From contig NZ_CP053015.1 of NCBI RefSeq assembly GCF_012979535.1, positions 1,860,001 to 1,924,000 on the forward strand: 64,000 nucleotides of DNA. Direction: 5' to 3'. The translations under genes and the position numbers were made by a program. This DNA comes from Sphingomonas lacunae (GTDB lineage Bacteria > Pseudomonadota > Alphaproteobacteria > Sphingomonadales > Sphingomonadaceae). Shown in pieces: positions 43,564-54,100 of the stretch (the first letter of the stretch is position 1; each line of letters starts with the position of its first letter). A model generated the notes under the pieces. It saw nothing but the letters and a program-made list of their open reading frames with translations. It had not been told where the DNA came from and made no database searches.

Positions 43564-44957
43564 GCACTCGACGCACTGTGTTGCTTGGCGGCGTCGGTGC
43601 GCTGGCCGTGGGGGCTGGCAGTTTGGCGGGAAGGCGGTGGTGTCTCAGCCGTGAACCAGAGGCGCCATCGCCCCTAGATGATCAAGGGCGGGTGCTGTGG
43701 TCAAACTGGGCTGGAAACCAGCGCGCCTACCCGGCATTTCGGGCCGCGCCAGCAGACGAGGCGCAGCTGGTATCCTTGATGCGGGATGCCGCAGCGCCTG
43801 TTCGACCGGTGGGGGCAGGGCATTCCTTTACGGCGCTGGTGCCGACAGAAGGTACACTCCTCTCGCTCGACCGTTTGTCTGGTATGGTCCGGCATGATCC
43901 AGCCACTCTGACCGCGAGGGTCCGTGCCGGGACAAAGTTGTCCGCGCTTGGTCCTGCGTTGGCCGCGATCGGACAGGAAATGCCAAACCTGCCAGATATC
44001 AACAAACAGACGTTGGCCGGTGCGTTGGCAACGGCGACCCATGGCACTGGCAAGGGTGTAAGGGCGCTTCATGGAGACGTGACCGAGATGCGGCTGGTAC
44101 TGCCATCCGGAGAGGTCACTGAATGCAGCCGGGATCAGCGTGCGGAACTGTTCCATGCGGCTCGTGTCGGGCTGGGTGCCTTTGGCGTGCTCAGCGAAGT
44201 GACGCTCCAAAACCGCCCGTTAAGCCGCGTGAAAAAGGTTGTGACCCTGGTCGATACCGATCAGGTGCTTGCCGACTGGCCAGATCTCGCTGCGCGGCAC
44301 CGCAATGCGGAGTTTCTCATTCTGCCTTTCACGGGCAAGTCTGCCTTGATCACGCACGATACAACAGACGAACCGGTCAAGCCGCGTGGGCCTGATCAAG
44401 ATGTTGATACGTTGATGTCGCTCAAGTCGTTGCGTGACATCTTTGAATTTGCACCGGGGCTGCGCAAGCGCGCCGCTCGGGCGGCGATGGCTGACATTGA
44501 GCCGGAAATCGCCATTGATGAAGGCTGGAAGCTGCTGTCCAATGAGCGCCCGGTCCGTTTCAAGGAAATGGAATATCATGTGCCAATCGCTGAACAGGTT
44601 GGCGCCTTGAGAGAAATCATTGCGCGGATCGAGCGTGATGAGCCCGGTGTCTTTTTCCCCATCGAGGCGCGGATCATCGCGCCGGATGATGCATGGCTGT
44701 CCCCGTTTCATGACCGGGAATGCGGATCGATCGCGATCCATTCCTGGTACCGCGAGGATCATGAGTGGATGTTCAGGCTCGCTGAGCCGGTACTCCGCGA
44801 AGCCGGCGGACGGCCGCATTGGGGCAAGCTCCATTCGCTGTCCGCAGCGGAACTGAAGGGGCTTTATCCAATGTTTGCAGAAGCGCAGGCGGTCCGCCGG
44901 GCTATTGATCCGTCCGGGCGAATGATGAACCCCTTTCTTCAGCGGATTTTCGGATGA
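43560..44957 (+). CDS. Tat-exported FAD-linked oxidase, aldonolactone-oxidase (ALO) type
   Basis: 465 residues. A twin-arginine signal (STRRTVLLGGVGALAVGAG) precedes a VAO-fold FAD domain with VRPVGAGHSF (His88 at the position that binds FAD covalently in gulonolactone oxidases), LAGALATATHGTGKG and GLGAFGVLSEVTLQ. The C-terminal half ends with the ALO signature GGRPHWGKLHSL and a last segment SGRMMNPFLQRIFG. Relatives oxidise sugar lactones or polyols. Because it is exported and coupled to a cytochrome c lipoprotein, it is probably a dehydrogenase that reduces the cytochrome. The substrate is unknown. Confidence 0.87.
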   Translation: MSTRRTVLLGGVGALAVGAGSLAGRRWCLSREPEAPSPLDDQGRVLWSNWAGNQRAYPAFRAAPADEAQLVSLMRDAAAPVRPVGAGHSFTALVPTEGTLLSLDRLSGMVRHDPATLTARVRAGTKLSALGPALAAIGQEMPNLPDINKQTLAGALATATHGTGKGVRALHGDVTEMRLVLPSGEVTECSRDQRAELFHAARVGLGAFGVLSEVTLQNRPLSRVKKVVTLVDTDQVLADWPDLAARHRNAEFLILPFTGKSALITHDTTDEPVKPRGPDQDVDTLMSLKSLRDIFEFAPGLRKRAARAAMADIEPEIAIDEGWKLLSNERPVRFKEMEYHVPIAEQVGALREIIARIERDEPGVFFPIEARIIAPDDAWLSPFHDRECGSIAIHSWYREDHEWMFRLAEPVLREAGGRPHWGKLHSLSAAELKGLYPMFAEAQAVRRAIDPSGRMMNPFLQRIFG

Positions 44958-46204
44958 ACCGCCGAACGGTGCTGATTGGCGGCAGCGCACTGACACTGGC
45001 CGGGATTGGCCTGTTGGTTGCGCGACCAGAGGATGCAGGCGGCATGCACAATGCATATTTCAGCGGTCTGGCCGCAGCTATCAGACGGGCAGGGTTGAAC
45101 AAGCCTGTGCTGGTGATCGATCGCAAGCGCCTTGATGCCAATATCCAGAGGGTCCGCCAAAGTGTGTCAGCCGCTGGCCTGCCTCTCAGGGTGGTGGCCA
45201 AATCGCTGCCTTCCCCGCTACTGTTGGACCGAATTCTGACCGGCATGGCAACGCAGCGGCTGATGGTTTTCAGCGCTGACATGTTGCGGCAACTTATGCC
45301 AATTTACCCGCAAGCCGATTATCTCGGTGGCAAGCCCCTGCCGGTGCGCGAGTTCATCCGCGTTGTGGACGATGCCGCGACCAATCCTGGCCCCCGCATG
45401 CAGTGGCTGATTGATACGCCCCATCGACTGAACGAATATGCAGAGGCAGCCAAGGCGCGGGGCATGGCCTTGCGCGTGAGCTTGGAAATTGACGTCGGTT
45501 TGCACCGTGGCGGCTTTGCTGATGCGCAGACATTGTCAGCAGCACTGGTGCAAGCCAAAGCGGCTGGCATCGAAGTCGCTGGATTGATGGGCTATGACCC
45601 GCACGTCCCAAAAATGCCAAGTCCCGAAAGTGCCTGGGTTGACGCCCAGAATGCCTACCGTACGTCCATAGAGATTCTGAGGTCGGCAGGGCGGCCTGCC
45701 AATGCCATGACGCTAAACTCTGCCGGCAGTCCCACTTTCCGCCGCCACTGCCAGGGTACTGTTGCCAATGAAGTCTCGGTCGGCTCTGCTTTCGTCAAGC
45801 CAGGTGATTTCGACTATGAAGATCTTGCAGACCTTGTCCCGGCGGCTTTCATTGCGACGCCGGTGATCAAGGCGAGCAATGATCTGCCGCTACCTGGAAT
45901 AGAGCCACTCTCCGGCGCCATGCACTGGTGGGACCGCAACACCACCCGTGGCTTCTTCATTCATGGCGGGCACTGGCTTGCCAAACCGGTGTCGCCACCG
46001 GGATTGCAATATTCCAAACTCATGGGGCGAAGTTCCAATCAGGAATTGCTGACCGGATCCACCCGTGTCGAGCTGAGGCCGGACGACACCGTGTTCTTGC
46101 GCCCCGACCAGAGCGAGGCGCTATTCCTCCAGTTCGGCGACATTGCCGTCTATGACGGACGTGACATCGTCGAGATGTGGCCCACTCTGCCCATCAGCGC
46201 ATAG
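44954..46204 (+). CDS. Tat-exported DSD1-like PLP enzyme (D-threonine aldolase / D-serine dehydratase fold)
   Basis: 416 residues, overlapping the oxidase gene by four bases. A twin-arginine signal (MNRRTVLIGGSALTLAGIGL) precedes the alanine-racemase-type barrel: KPVLVIDRKRLDANIQRVRQ, the probable PLP lysine Lys83 in RVVAKSLPS, RVSLEIDVGLHRGGF, and LNSAGSPTFRRH. The C-terminal beta domain lacks the His-x-Cys or His-x-Asp metal pair of D-serine dehydratase and D-threonine aldolase; the region reads GDIAVYDGRDIVEMWP instead. Export of a PLP enzyme is unusual. A related but changed reaction on an amino alcohol or amino acid is possible; the reaction cannot be named. Confidence 0.82.
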   Translation: MNRRTVLIGGSALTLAGIGLLVARPEDAGGMHNAYFSGLAAAIRRAGLNKPVLVIDRKRLDANIQRVRQSVSAAGLPLRVVAKSLPSPLLLDRILTGMATQRLMVFSADMLRQLMPIYPQADYLGGKPLPVREFIRVVDDAATNPGPRMQWLIDTPHRLNEYAEAAKARGMALRVSLEIDVGLHRGGFADAQTLSAALVQAKAAGIEVAGLMGYDPHVPKMPSPESAWVDAQNAYRTSIEILRSAGRPANAMTLNSAGSPTFRRHCQGTVANEVSVGSAFVKPGDFDYEDLADLVPAAFIATPVIKASNDLPLPGIEPLSGAMHWWDRNTTRGFFIHGGHWLAKPVSPPGLQYSKLMGRSSNQELLTGSTRVELRPDDTVFLRPDQSEALFLQFGDIAVYDGRDIVEMWPTLPISA

Positions 46205-46219
46205 GCCTGCGTATCGTCA

Positions 46220-48742
46220 TTAATCGACGCATCCGACTATGGCGGGCCCCACGGTTTGCCTTATCCCCGAAACCTGCATGGTCAGGCTTCCACTGGCATA
46301 CAGTCGCAGGCCCGATGACACGTCTCCCGAGTTGGGCATCAGGCACCGCAGTGCGATTCGCAGGGTGCGCCATCCTTTCCCTTCCGCCTGTGCCAGTGCC
46401 GGGGCCAGATCGACGTTGCTCTGACATTCGCTGCCGCAGTTCACATGAACATTTCCGCTAGGCCGGGCAGAAACCATGACATCCAGCTCTACCTGTTGTT
46501 CACGACCTGCGTCGACAGCCTGAAGCGAGCCTGCCGCAACAGGAGTGCCGCCGGTCAGCAGCCAGGTGGACGGTCCGGTCCAGACAAGTTCACGGGCGTC
46601 CTCCTGCGCATTGCGGTCGCGTGGTGAAACGCGCAAGTTCCCGTCGCTGGTCTGGCCCCGGTTGCCGGGGAGTGGCACCTGCTCTCCGCCCGCGCTTTCC
46701 AGTTGCACCACATACGGGCTTACAGCCATGCCCGAACGCATCATCGTTTGTGCGACGGTCGCCTGCTCAAGAAAGGCACAGCTTTCGTCAAGTGACGCCA
46801 TGGATTGTCCGGCATTGCTGGTCAGGGTCAGGCCGTGGCCGAGCGGGAAGAGCGGAGCGTAGTCGGGCGATCCAGCGTTATTGTCAAACTGGTCGCACCG
46901 TGCGGGCCACGACATCGAAAGGCGGCCTGTGAAATCTGAACGAATGCCGCCGGTGGCGTCGCGCAACAGCATATCCGCCACGCCGCCGCCCTCACTGCCG
47001 GGCAACCAAGCCGCAACAAAGGCGTCGGCGGCATTGAGTTCCCGGTTCACCCACATCGGGCGACCGGAGAGGAAGACGGCTACTACCGGTATGCCTTGGC
47101 TCTTCAAACGACGAATCTGGCGTAACGCTTGGTCATCGGCATAGGCAAGGCTTGGAACATCGCCGGCAAACTCGGCATAAGGCTGCTCTCCGAACACAAC
47201 CACCGCCACATCAGGCCGCTGTTCGAAGCTGCCGTCCATTGAAAGGATGGCTTGGCCCCCCGCAGCGGTGACCTGTTCATTGATTCCGGCAAAGATCGAT
47301 TGCGCGCCAGGGAAATCGGCATTTGTCAGGTCGCCGCCGCCCTGCCAGCTGATCGTCCAGCCCCCGCTTTGCATGGCGATATCGTTCGCCCCGGCTCCTG
47401 TGACCAAAATCGTCGAACGCGGATTCAGCGGGAGCAGGTTCTGGCGGTTGGACAGCAGCACAAGCGATTCCCTCACCGCTTGGCGTGCCAGCGCCCTATG
47501 CTCAGGGCTGCCGAGCAAGCCGGGCTGCAGGGCAAGTGGCCGGCTGGAAGGGCGACCGCGCTCGAACAGGCCCATGCGGAATTTGACGCGCAGGACGCGT
47601 CGCACAGCTTCGTCAAGGCGGGCCATGGGTATGGTGCCGTCTGCGACTTGCGTGATGAGCGACGCATGCAGCGCCCGCCAGTCTTCCGGCACCATATATA
47701 CGTCAAGACCAGCGAGCAGCGCTTGGGGGCAATTGCTGTTGGTGCAGCCCGGGATCTGGCCGTGACCATTCCAGTCACCCACCACCAGACCGTCAAAACC
47801 CATTTGCCCGCGCAGCAGATCGGTCAGGAATGCAGTGCTGCCGTGCATCTTGACGCCATTGATGCTGGAGAAGGACGCCATCACCGTCTGCGCACCGGCT
47901 TCCAGCGCGGGCGGGTAGGGAGAAGCATGAAGAGCAATCAGATCGGTCTCGTTGCCCACGGTGTCGCCCTGATCGCGGCCGTTGGTTCCGCCATCACCAA
48001 AGAAATGCTTGGCTGTGGCGATGACATGGGCCGGGCCAAGGAACTCGGCACTGCCGACACGACCCTGAAGTCCTTCGACCATGGCGGCACCAAGGCGCGA
48101 AACGAGGGCGGGATCTTCGCCATAGCTTTCGTATGTCCGGCCCCAACGGTCATCCCGCGCGACGGCGATGGTTGGAGCGAACGTCCAGTCAATACCCGTG
48201 ACACCGATTTCGGCAGCGGTTGCTTGCCCGATGCGGCGAACCAGATCTGCATTGCCGGTCGCGCCCAGACCGACATTGTGCGGAAAGAGCGTTGCGCCAA
48301 CGACATTGCTATGACCGTGAACCGCGTCGGTCGCCCAAAGCAGGGGGATCGACGGGCGACCATCATTGCGCGGCGCCGTTGATGCATCCCAATAAGCGTC
48401 TGCCAGCGCCAGCCATTCCGCCGCGGGTGCGCGCTCATTTCCTCCGGGGCCGCTGTTGCCGCCATTAAGGATGGTACCAAAGCCGTAGCGATGGGCATCG
48501 TCCGGCGTGATGGTCGATATGTCAGGCATGATGACCTGCCCCACCTTTTGCTCGACGGACATGGCAGCCAGCAGCGCGTCGACGCGCGCCTCAAGCTCCG
48601 CCGCAGCGGTGCTGCGCGCTATCACCGGAGCAGTGGGTGCTGAAGCTGGGGAGGCGATGGCTGTTGCCGAGCATCCGACAAGTGCCAGAGAGCTGGCTGC
48701 GAGCAACAACGATTGGATGGGAGAGCGGGGATTGAACGTCAT
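46220..48742 (-). CDS. Glycoside hydrolase family 3 beta-glucosidase, lipoprotein
   Basis: 840 residues from the ATG overlapping the upstream MFS stop (ATGA). The signal peptide ends in a lipobox (LALVGC). The GH3 barrel has KVGQVIMPDISTI, GTILNGGNSGPGGN, TAKHFFGDGG and the nucleophile in GLVVGDWNGHGQIPG; the second domain follows with RESLVLLSNRQNLLPL and GAGANDIAMQSGGW. A further C-terminal beta domain of about 200 residues is the ExoP-like extension of exo-1,3/1,4-beta-glucanases. It would release glucose from beta-glucan oligomers in the periplasm or at the outer membrane. Confidence 0.93.
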   Translation of the reverse strand: MTFNPRSPIQSLLLAASSLALVGCSATAIASPASAPTAPVIARSTAAAELEARVDALLAAMSVEQKVGQVIMPDISTITPDDAHRYGFGTILNGGNSGPGGNERAPAAEWLALADAYWDASTAPRNDGRPSIPLLWATDAVHGHSNVVGATLFPHNVGLGATGNADLVRRIGQATAAEIGVTGIDWTFAPTIAVARDDRWGRTYESYGEDPALVSRLGAAMVEGLQGRVGSAEFLGPAHVIATAKHFFGDGGTNGRDQGDTVGNETDLIALHASPYPPALEAGAQTVMASFSSINGVKMHGSTAFLTDLLRGQMGFDGLVVGDWNGHGQIPGCTNSNCPQALLAGLDVYMVPEDWRALHASLITQVADGTIPMARLDEAVRRVLRVKFRMGLFERGRPSSRPLALQPGLLGSPEHRALARQAVRESLVLLSNRQNLLPLNPRSTILVTGAGANDIAMQSGGWTISWQGGGDLTNADFPGAQSIFAGINEQVTAAGGQAILSMDGSFEQRPDVAVVVFGEQPYAEFAGDVPSLAYADDQALRQIRRLKSQGIPVVAVFLSGRPMWVNRELNAADAFVAAWLPGSEGGGVADMLLRDATGGIRSDFTGRLSMSWPARCDQFDNNAGSPDYAPLFPLGHGLTLTSNAGQSMASLDESCAFLEQATVAQTMMRSGMAVSPYVVQLESAGGEQVPLPGNRGQTSDGNLRVSPRDRNAQEDARELVWTGPSTWLLTGGTPVAAGSLQAVDAGREQQVELDVMVSARPSGNVHVNCGSECQSNVDLAPALAQAEGKGWRTLRIALRCLMPNSGDVSSGLRLYASGSLTMQVSGIRQTVGPAIVGCVD

Positions 48743-50031
48743 CGGGTTTCTCCACGCGTTTCGCGTGCCACATAAAGGCCAAAGATTGCGACCCAGGCAT
48801 AGCCCAGCGCCGGGACGATGAGCGACCAGCTCAGGCCGGCGCTGTCTGCCACCGCACCGGCGGCGAGCGGTAGCAAGGCGCCGCCGACGATGCCCATGCA
48901 CAGCAGGGCTGCTGCCCGCGGTGTTTCTCGCTCATTGAGACCAATAACGGCCTGCGAGAAAATCGTCGGGAACATGATCGAATTGGCTAGGCCGATCGCG
49001 AGGACCGTGGCAGCGGCGACCATGCCGGCTGAAACGGCAGACACGGCAGAAAGGGCTATGGCAATCGTTGCCGCGCCGGCCAACACCCGTCCGGGCGACA
49101 GCCGCGCCAGTATCCAGGATCCTGCGAAACGCCCGATCATGGCCCCGCCCCAATAGAGCGAGATGAGTTTGCCTGCACTGGCTTCGCTGGCGCTCAGCAC
49201 CGAGGGCTGAGCCAGATAATTGACCAGCAATGATCCAATCGAGACCTCTGCCCCGACATAGGCAAAGATCGCCATGACGCCAAAAGCCACGCGCCGGTTC
49301 GCAAGCAGATCCAGCCCCAGTCCGCCGCCCGCTGCTTCCGGCGCGCTACGCGGCAGCATGTCGCGCTTCGCCCAAAATACCGCCATGAGGACGAGCAATA
49401 TGGCCGCAATACCCAGATAGGGTGGCAGCACCGCCGCCGCTTCTGCGCTGCGTACAGCGGCAAGTGCTTCGGGTGTGAGAGTGTCGACACCCTGTTCAGG
49501 CACAATGCCGTCATCGAGGATCAGCGCTGCGCCGACCATTGGTCCGATGAATGTGCCAAAGCTGTTGAAGGCCTGCGCCAGGGTCAGCCGGGCCGAGGCC
49601 TTGGCCGGGTCCCCACTGATCGAGATCACGGCATTGGCTGACACTTGTAACACGGTGATGCCCGCAGCCATGATGAACAGGGCAGCGAGAAAGCCTGGAT
49701 AAACGCCGATGCGGGCGGCCGGGACAAACAGAAGGCAGCCGGCTGTCATCACGGCGAGGCCGAGGATGATCCCCCTTATGTATCCCAGCTTCGCCACAGC
49801 CCATCCGGCGGGCAGCGAAAAGATGAAGTAACCGAGGAAGAATGCGAACTGCGTCAGCATCGCCTCGGCAAAGCTGAGTTCGAACAGCCCGCGCAGTTTG
49901 GGGATGAGAATATCGATGAGGACTGTCGCAAAGCCCCAGATGAAGAACAGGCCAAGCGACAGAAGGAACAACGTGCGGTCAGCAGTTCTTGTCGAAATCG
50001 GCTCTTGGGTGGAAATCGGAGTGATTGCCAT
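48739..50031 (-). CDS. Sugar MFS transporter of the FucP/GluP family
   Basis: 430 residues from the ATG at 50031, with GGAGG nine bases upstream; a TTG six bases earlier is less likely. Twelve hydrophobic helices are visible, beginning TLFLLSLGLFFIWGFATVLI, with the family motifs GYFIFSLPAGWAVAKLGYIR and ARLTLAQAFNSFGTFIGP. It imports a monosaccharide, probably glucose, with protons. It lies between GH16 and GH3 genes with overlap or near-overlap on both sides, consistent with uptake of the sugars they release. Confidence 0.92.
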   Translation of the reverse strand: MAITPISTQEPISTRTADRTLFLLSLGLFFIWGFATVLIDILIPKLRGLFELSFAEAMLTQFAFFLGYFIFSLPAGWAVAKLGYIRGIILGLAVMTAGCLLFVPAARIGVYPGFLAALFIMAAGITVLQVSANAVISISGDPAKASARLTLAQAFNSFGTFIGPMVGAALILDDGIVPEQGVDTLTPEALAAVRSAEAAAVLPPYLGIAAILLVLMAVFWAKRDMLPRSAPEAAGGGLGLDLLANRRVAFGVMAIFAYVGAEVSIGSLLVNYLAQPSVLSASEASAGKLISLYWGGAMIGRFAGSWILARLSPGRVLAGAATIAIALSAVSAVSAGMVAAATVLAIGLANSIMFPTIFSQAVIGLNERETPRAAALLCMGIVGGALLPLAAGAVADSAGLSWSLIVPALGYAWVAIFGLYVARETRGETR

Positions 50032-50033
50032 GG

Positions 50034-50957
50034 TCAACGTCCTCCAACGGCTGGCGTGGCCGGAGCGGTAGTGGCGGGATCCGGTTGATAGACCCGGACA
50101 TAATCGATCTCGAACCGCGCCGGGAAAGCAGCATTGTCAACGCCTTGCTGGCCGCCCCAGCTTCCGCCGACCGCGACATTGAGCAGCAGGTGCATCGGTT
50201 GGTCGAACGGCCAGCGTGACCGGTCATTCCCGCTGCGGCGGAACATGAATTTGGGCTGGTCGTCGATCCCGGCCAGCACGAAATCCGCGGTCCACAAAAG
50301 TTGGTAGCGGTGCATCGTTTCGCAGGCATCCGGCACCATGAACTTGGCCGTTCGATGGGTGTTCTGAATGTGGTTATAGGCCTCAGTGTGGACTGATTGG
50401 TTGATCTCTCCGGGAACGTGGCCGACATGCTCCATGATGTCGATCTCTCCGCTGATCGGCCAGGGGTCAGGGGACTCTTCGGGAAGCAACCAGATCGCCG
50501 GCCAAGACCCGACCGCGCATGGAAGCTTGGCGCGAACCTCGAAAAATCCATATGTCCACGCCTGCACGCCTTTGGTGTAGAGCCGGGCCGAGGTGTATCG
50601 CTGCCGGCCCCAGTCGGGGAAATGTCTGCGTTCAAGACGCTCGGCATGCGCTTCGATGATCAGGTGACCATTTTCTATGCGGCTGTTTTCCAACCTCCCG
50701 GCGGCATAATATTGGAGCTCATCGTTGTACCAGCCTTGCCTGTTGCGATGAGTGTCATAGTTCCAGCGAGCCGGATCGGGCAGTCCGTTGGTCGAAAATT
50801 CATCTGACCATACAAGCCTGTACCCGGGCAGCATGGCATGCTCTGATGACAAGGCTGGCACAGGGGACGCCTCAGCGGAGTCCTGTGATTGGGCGGGCGT
50901 GGCGGTGCTTGCCGAAACGAAAAGCGCTGACAGGATGAATCTTCGCAATAACATCAC
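50034..50957 (-). CDS. Glycoside hydrolase family 16 beta-glucanase
   Basis: 307 residues with a signal peptide ending near TPAQSQ. The catalytic motif GEIDIMEHVG places Glu171 (nucleophile), Asp173 and Glu176 (acid/base) as in laminarinases and lichenases. YRLVWSDEFSTNGLP and GSWPAIWLLPE are family landmarks, and the fold ends at RFEIDYVRVYQ. It cleaves internal beta-1,3 or mixed-linkage bonds outside the cytoplasm. It is the first gene of the leftward GH16-MFS-GH3 operon. Confidence 0.94.
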   Translation of the reverse strand: MMLLRRFILSALFVSASTATPAQSQDSAEASPVPALSSEHAMLPGYRLVWSDEFSTNGLPDPARWNYDTHRNRQGWYNDELQYYAAGRLENSRIENGHLIIEAHAERLERRHFPDWGRQRYTSARLYTKGVQAWTYGFFEVRAKLPCAVGSWPAIWLLPEESPDPWPISGEIDIMEHVGHVPGEINQSVHTEAYNHIQNTHRTAKFMVPDACETMHRYQLLWTADFVLAGIDDQPKFMFRRSGNDRSRWPFDQPMHLLLNVAVGGSWGGQQGVDNAAFPARFEIDYVRVYQPDPATTAPATPAVGGR

Positions 50958-51100
50958 AGAGCGTCCCGAAACGAATGCCTTGTTTCATAATTGCCCGGCC
51001 AAGTCGCCAGCTGTGGATGGCACGGGGCAGTGCAGGCCTCACGTGCAGCATCTACCCCGTCGTCGGTCCGAGTGTATCCGACTACATCTTGGCAGAGCGA

Positions 51101-51134
51101 CCCGACACCATCGGGAGGAATGGATGGTGTCGGG
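51101..51134 (-). terminator. Strong hairpin after the TonB receptor gene
   Basis: CCCGACACCATC and GATGGTGTCGGG form a perfect 12-bp stem with a 10-base loop, 15 bases after the receptor stop on the minus strand. No T-run follows. It separates the receptor from the GH16 operon. Confidence 0.65.
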
Positions 51135-51148
51135 CTCGCCTCCTTTCA

Positions 51149-54100
51149 TCAGAAATCGAATCTGACGAGGAAGGAGAAGCGGCGATCATTCCGGAAGGCC
51201 GAGCGCCTGACCCTCGTTCCGTCAAAGTCGATCACCTGACTCGTTTGGGTGACCTCATCGAGGAGGTTAACGCCCTGGATGCCGAGTTTGAGGTTCGGCG
51301 TGACCGCTACGAAAATTGACGCATCAAGCTGGCCCGTTGCCTCTCCATAGATAGGAGAGAAGGGGAAGATGACATCGCGCGGCGTCTGCAGGAAATCGGA
51401 GCGCCAATTATAGGCGGCGCGTGCCGCTATTGGCCCCATTTCGTAAAAGACGGTCGCATTCACCGTATGCTTGGAAACACCTGCGAGTGGCAGGCCGCCG
51501 GCAAACGGGCTTTGCTCCGCGCCGAGCGAACTGTTGTTGAAGTCCCCCGCATCGACATAAGTGTAGGTCAGCTGTGTTCCCAATCCACTGAGCAAGCCGG
51601 GCAGGAAGTCATAGACATGCTGGTATGCGACTTCGAAGCCTTTCAGCGTGCCGCCATCGCTGTTGGTTGGACCGTTGATCAGGACATCATTGGTGACGCC
51701 ATTGCTGCTGGTGAAGCTACGGACCGTCGCACCGCCATTCACAATGCCCGAGATGTCCTTGAGGAACAGGGCCGCCGTTACAGAGCCGACACGAGCGAAA
51801 TACCATTCGAACGAAAGGTCGTAGTTCCAGGATTCTGTGGGCCGCAGCAGGCGGTTTCCGGTGAATATCTGGAAAAGAGGGCCCGTATCGAGGGTGCCGC
51901 CAGCGCGCAAGTTGGTGGTATTGTCGGAAATGCCGCCGCCGGTGGCAAAGGCCGACAGGTCCGGCCGCGAGATGCCTTTTGACACGGCTGCGCGAACGAT
52001 CATGCCATTGCCGAAATCGACCCGGGCATTGAAGCTGGGCAACCAGTTGCGGAAATTGATGTTGGCGCTGTCGTCGACCAGTTCACCGGTAAAGGCGCCG
52101 GCAAATTGCGCGAGACGGGCAGGGGACAGACTGCAATAGCCTGGAGCGACCTGGCCTGGCTGCACCGCGCCACAGGAGACCTGAAGTTCGGCCACACTCA
52201 CAAGACCATCGCCATTGCCACCCGGCGGCGTGTCAAAGAACTGTCCGGTCGGAAACTGGATCGAACCGGCGCTGCGGATCGTCGTTTCCACGTACCGAAG
52301 CCCGACATTACCCGTGAGCTCGATGTTGCCACCAAGATTGGCGCCAAAATCGACCCGGGCGTAGGCTCCAAAGGTGCTTTCTTCAACATCCGAGATTTCG
52401 CCCGCGGTCCACGGGCCACCGGGCAATGCATTGTTGCGTGCTGAAATCGGGAACCAGGCATTGGGGGTCAGCGTGTAGGCGGTGATTGCCGACGCCTGTG
52501 TGCGAACAGCGCCGCTCAGATAGTCCGCGAGCACATTGTCGCTGCCAAAGAAGAATGCGGAGCCATCACCAAACGGGATCGGTGCATTGCCGCGCTGGAA
52601 ATTGTTGCCGAACGGGCTGCGCAACTGGGCCGAGTTCGGGAAATCCCGGACATAGGCGCCGCCGCAGCCGAATGCCTGGAAGTCGCCGCAGTTCCAATTG
52701 CCTCCGCGGCCCGTCCAGGGCGCACCAAGATTACCCCAGTTGGAGAAATTGGCGTTGCGGGTCACACGACCACGGTCGCCCCAGCGCGCGCCAAAGCGGA
52801 CACTACGGAAAAAGCCATCGTCGCTGATGTCATATTCCGCATCGGCACGCAGGCTGGTGAGATCACCTTCGTTGCGCACCTGATTGTCCAGCAGGAACCA
52901 ATAGAATGTGCGCGTCGGATCGTTGAAATATGTCGCCGGGGAGTTGGCAGTGCCTGGCTGCAGGAACTGCACCAGCGGCGTCGCACCGCTATTGTCGATC
53001 GCCACATCGGTATAGGTCTGCATCGCAGAGATGAAGCCCGTTTCCTCCCGGTCGGACGAGATATGCTGCGCTTCGAAATTGAAGCGCAGATTGTCAGTCG
53101 GGTCGAGCTTGATGTGCAGCGAAAAATCTTCGGTTGACGCCGTGTCATCACGCTGGAAACGCAGCAGCTCGGTCGGAATTCCGCGCCCGCCGGTGAACGG
53201 CTGAACCTGCGTCAGCGTGCCGGAAATGAACTGGTTCCCGTTGATGACCGGTGTGGTGCCCGGCGCGATGGTGGGGAACAGAGCGTCATCATTGACCAGT
53301 GCGAGCACGGCAAATTCGTTCAGCGTGGCTTCGGTCTCGGCCCGCAGATATTCGAACGTCACCTGGGCGCGGCCGTCACTGCTTTCCCACTGAGCCACCG
53401 CCGAAAAGGCGTTGCGATCACGCGTGAGGTCGGTTGTCCGAACCCCGGCGCCCTTTGGTACAAAAACCGCTCCGGCCGGCGGGAAAGTGGCAGCATTGCC
53501 CGCGTTGCCGCTAAAGCCGCCCGATCCGACAGGGCGAATTCGGATACAGGCCGCGTCAAGTGACGGCGCGCGATAGCAAGGGTCGGTGATCTGGGATGCG
53601 TCGGTGCGCGTAACCAGTTCCGACTGGGCATAGGCAAGCTGGATCCCGAAAGTGCCGGCGCCGGTTTCGAATGTATTCGATCCAAGGATGGAGAAGCCAG
53701 GCGACCATTCCCGCGCGAGGTCCCCATAGTTGCCCTCGATCGTGCCGGCGAGGTTGAATCCCGGACGGTCAAGCGGCTTGCGCGTGACGAGGTTCACTGT
53801 GCCCGAGATTCCGCCATCGATCATGTCCGCGGTCGAGTTTTTGAAAACCTCAACCCGACCGAGCAGTTCAGGCGAAACATCGTTGAAAGAGAGCTCGCGT
53901 CCGCCATTGGCAGAGAATATGTCGCGGCCATTCAGCTCGGACCGAACGAAGGGCAAGCCGCGGATGATGACGCCCGAACCTTCGACTGAAAAGCGGTCGG
54001 GGTCATTGCGCTGCTCAAAGCGCGAAATATTGATGCCGGGAACACGCTGCAGCGCCTCGGCGACAGAGCGGTCTGGCAATGCGCCAATGTCTTCCGCAGT

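Noticed and set aside
47252..48382. 376-codon open frame on the + strand over the GH3 gene
   Set aside because: Antisense to a complete GH3 protein with its nucleophile motif; no own features.
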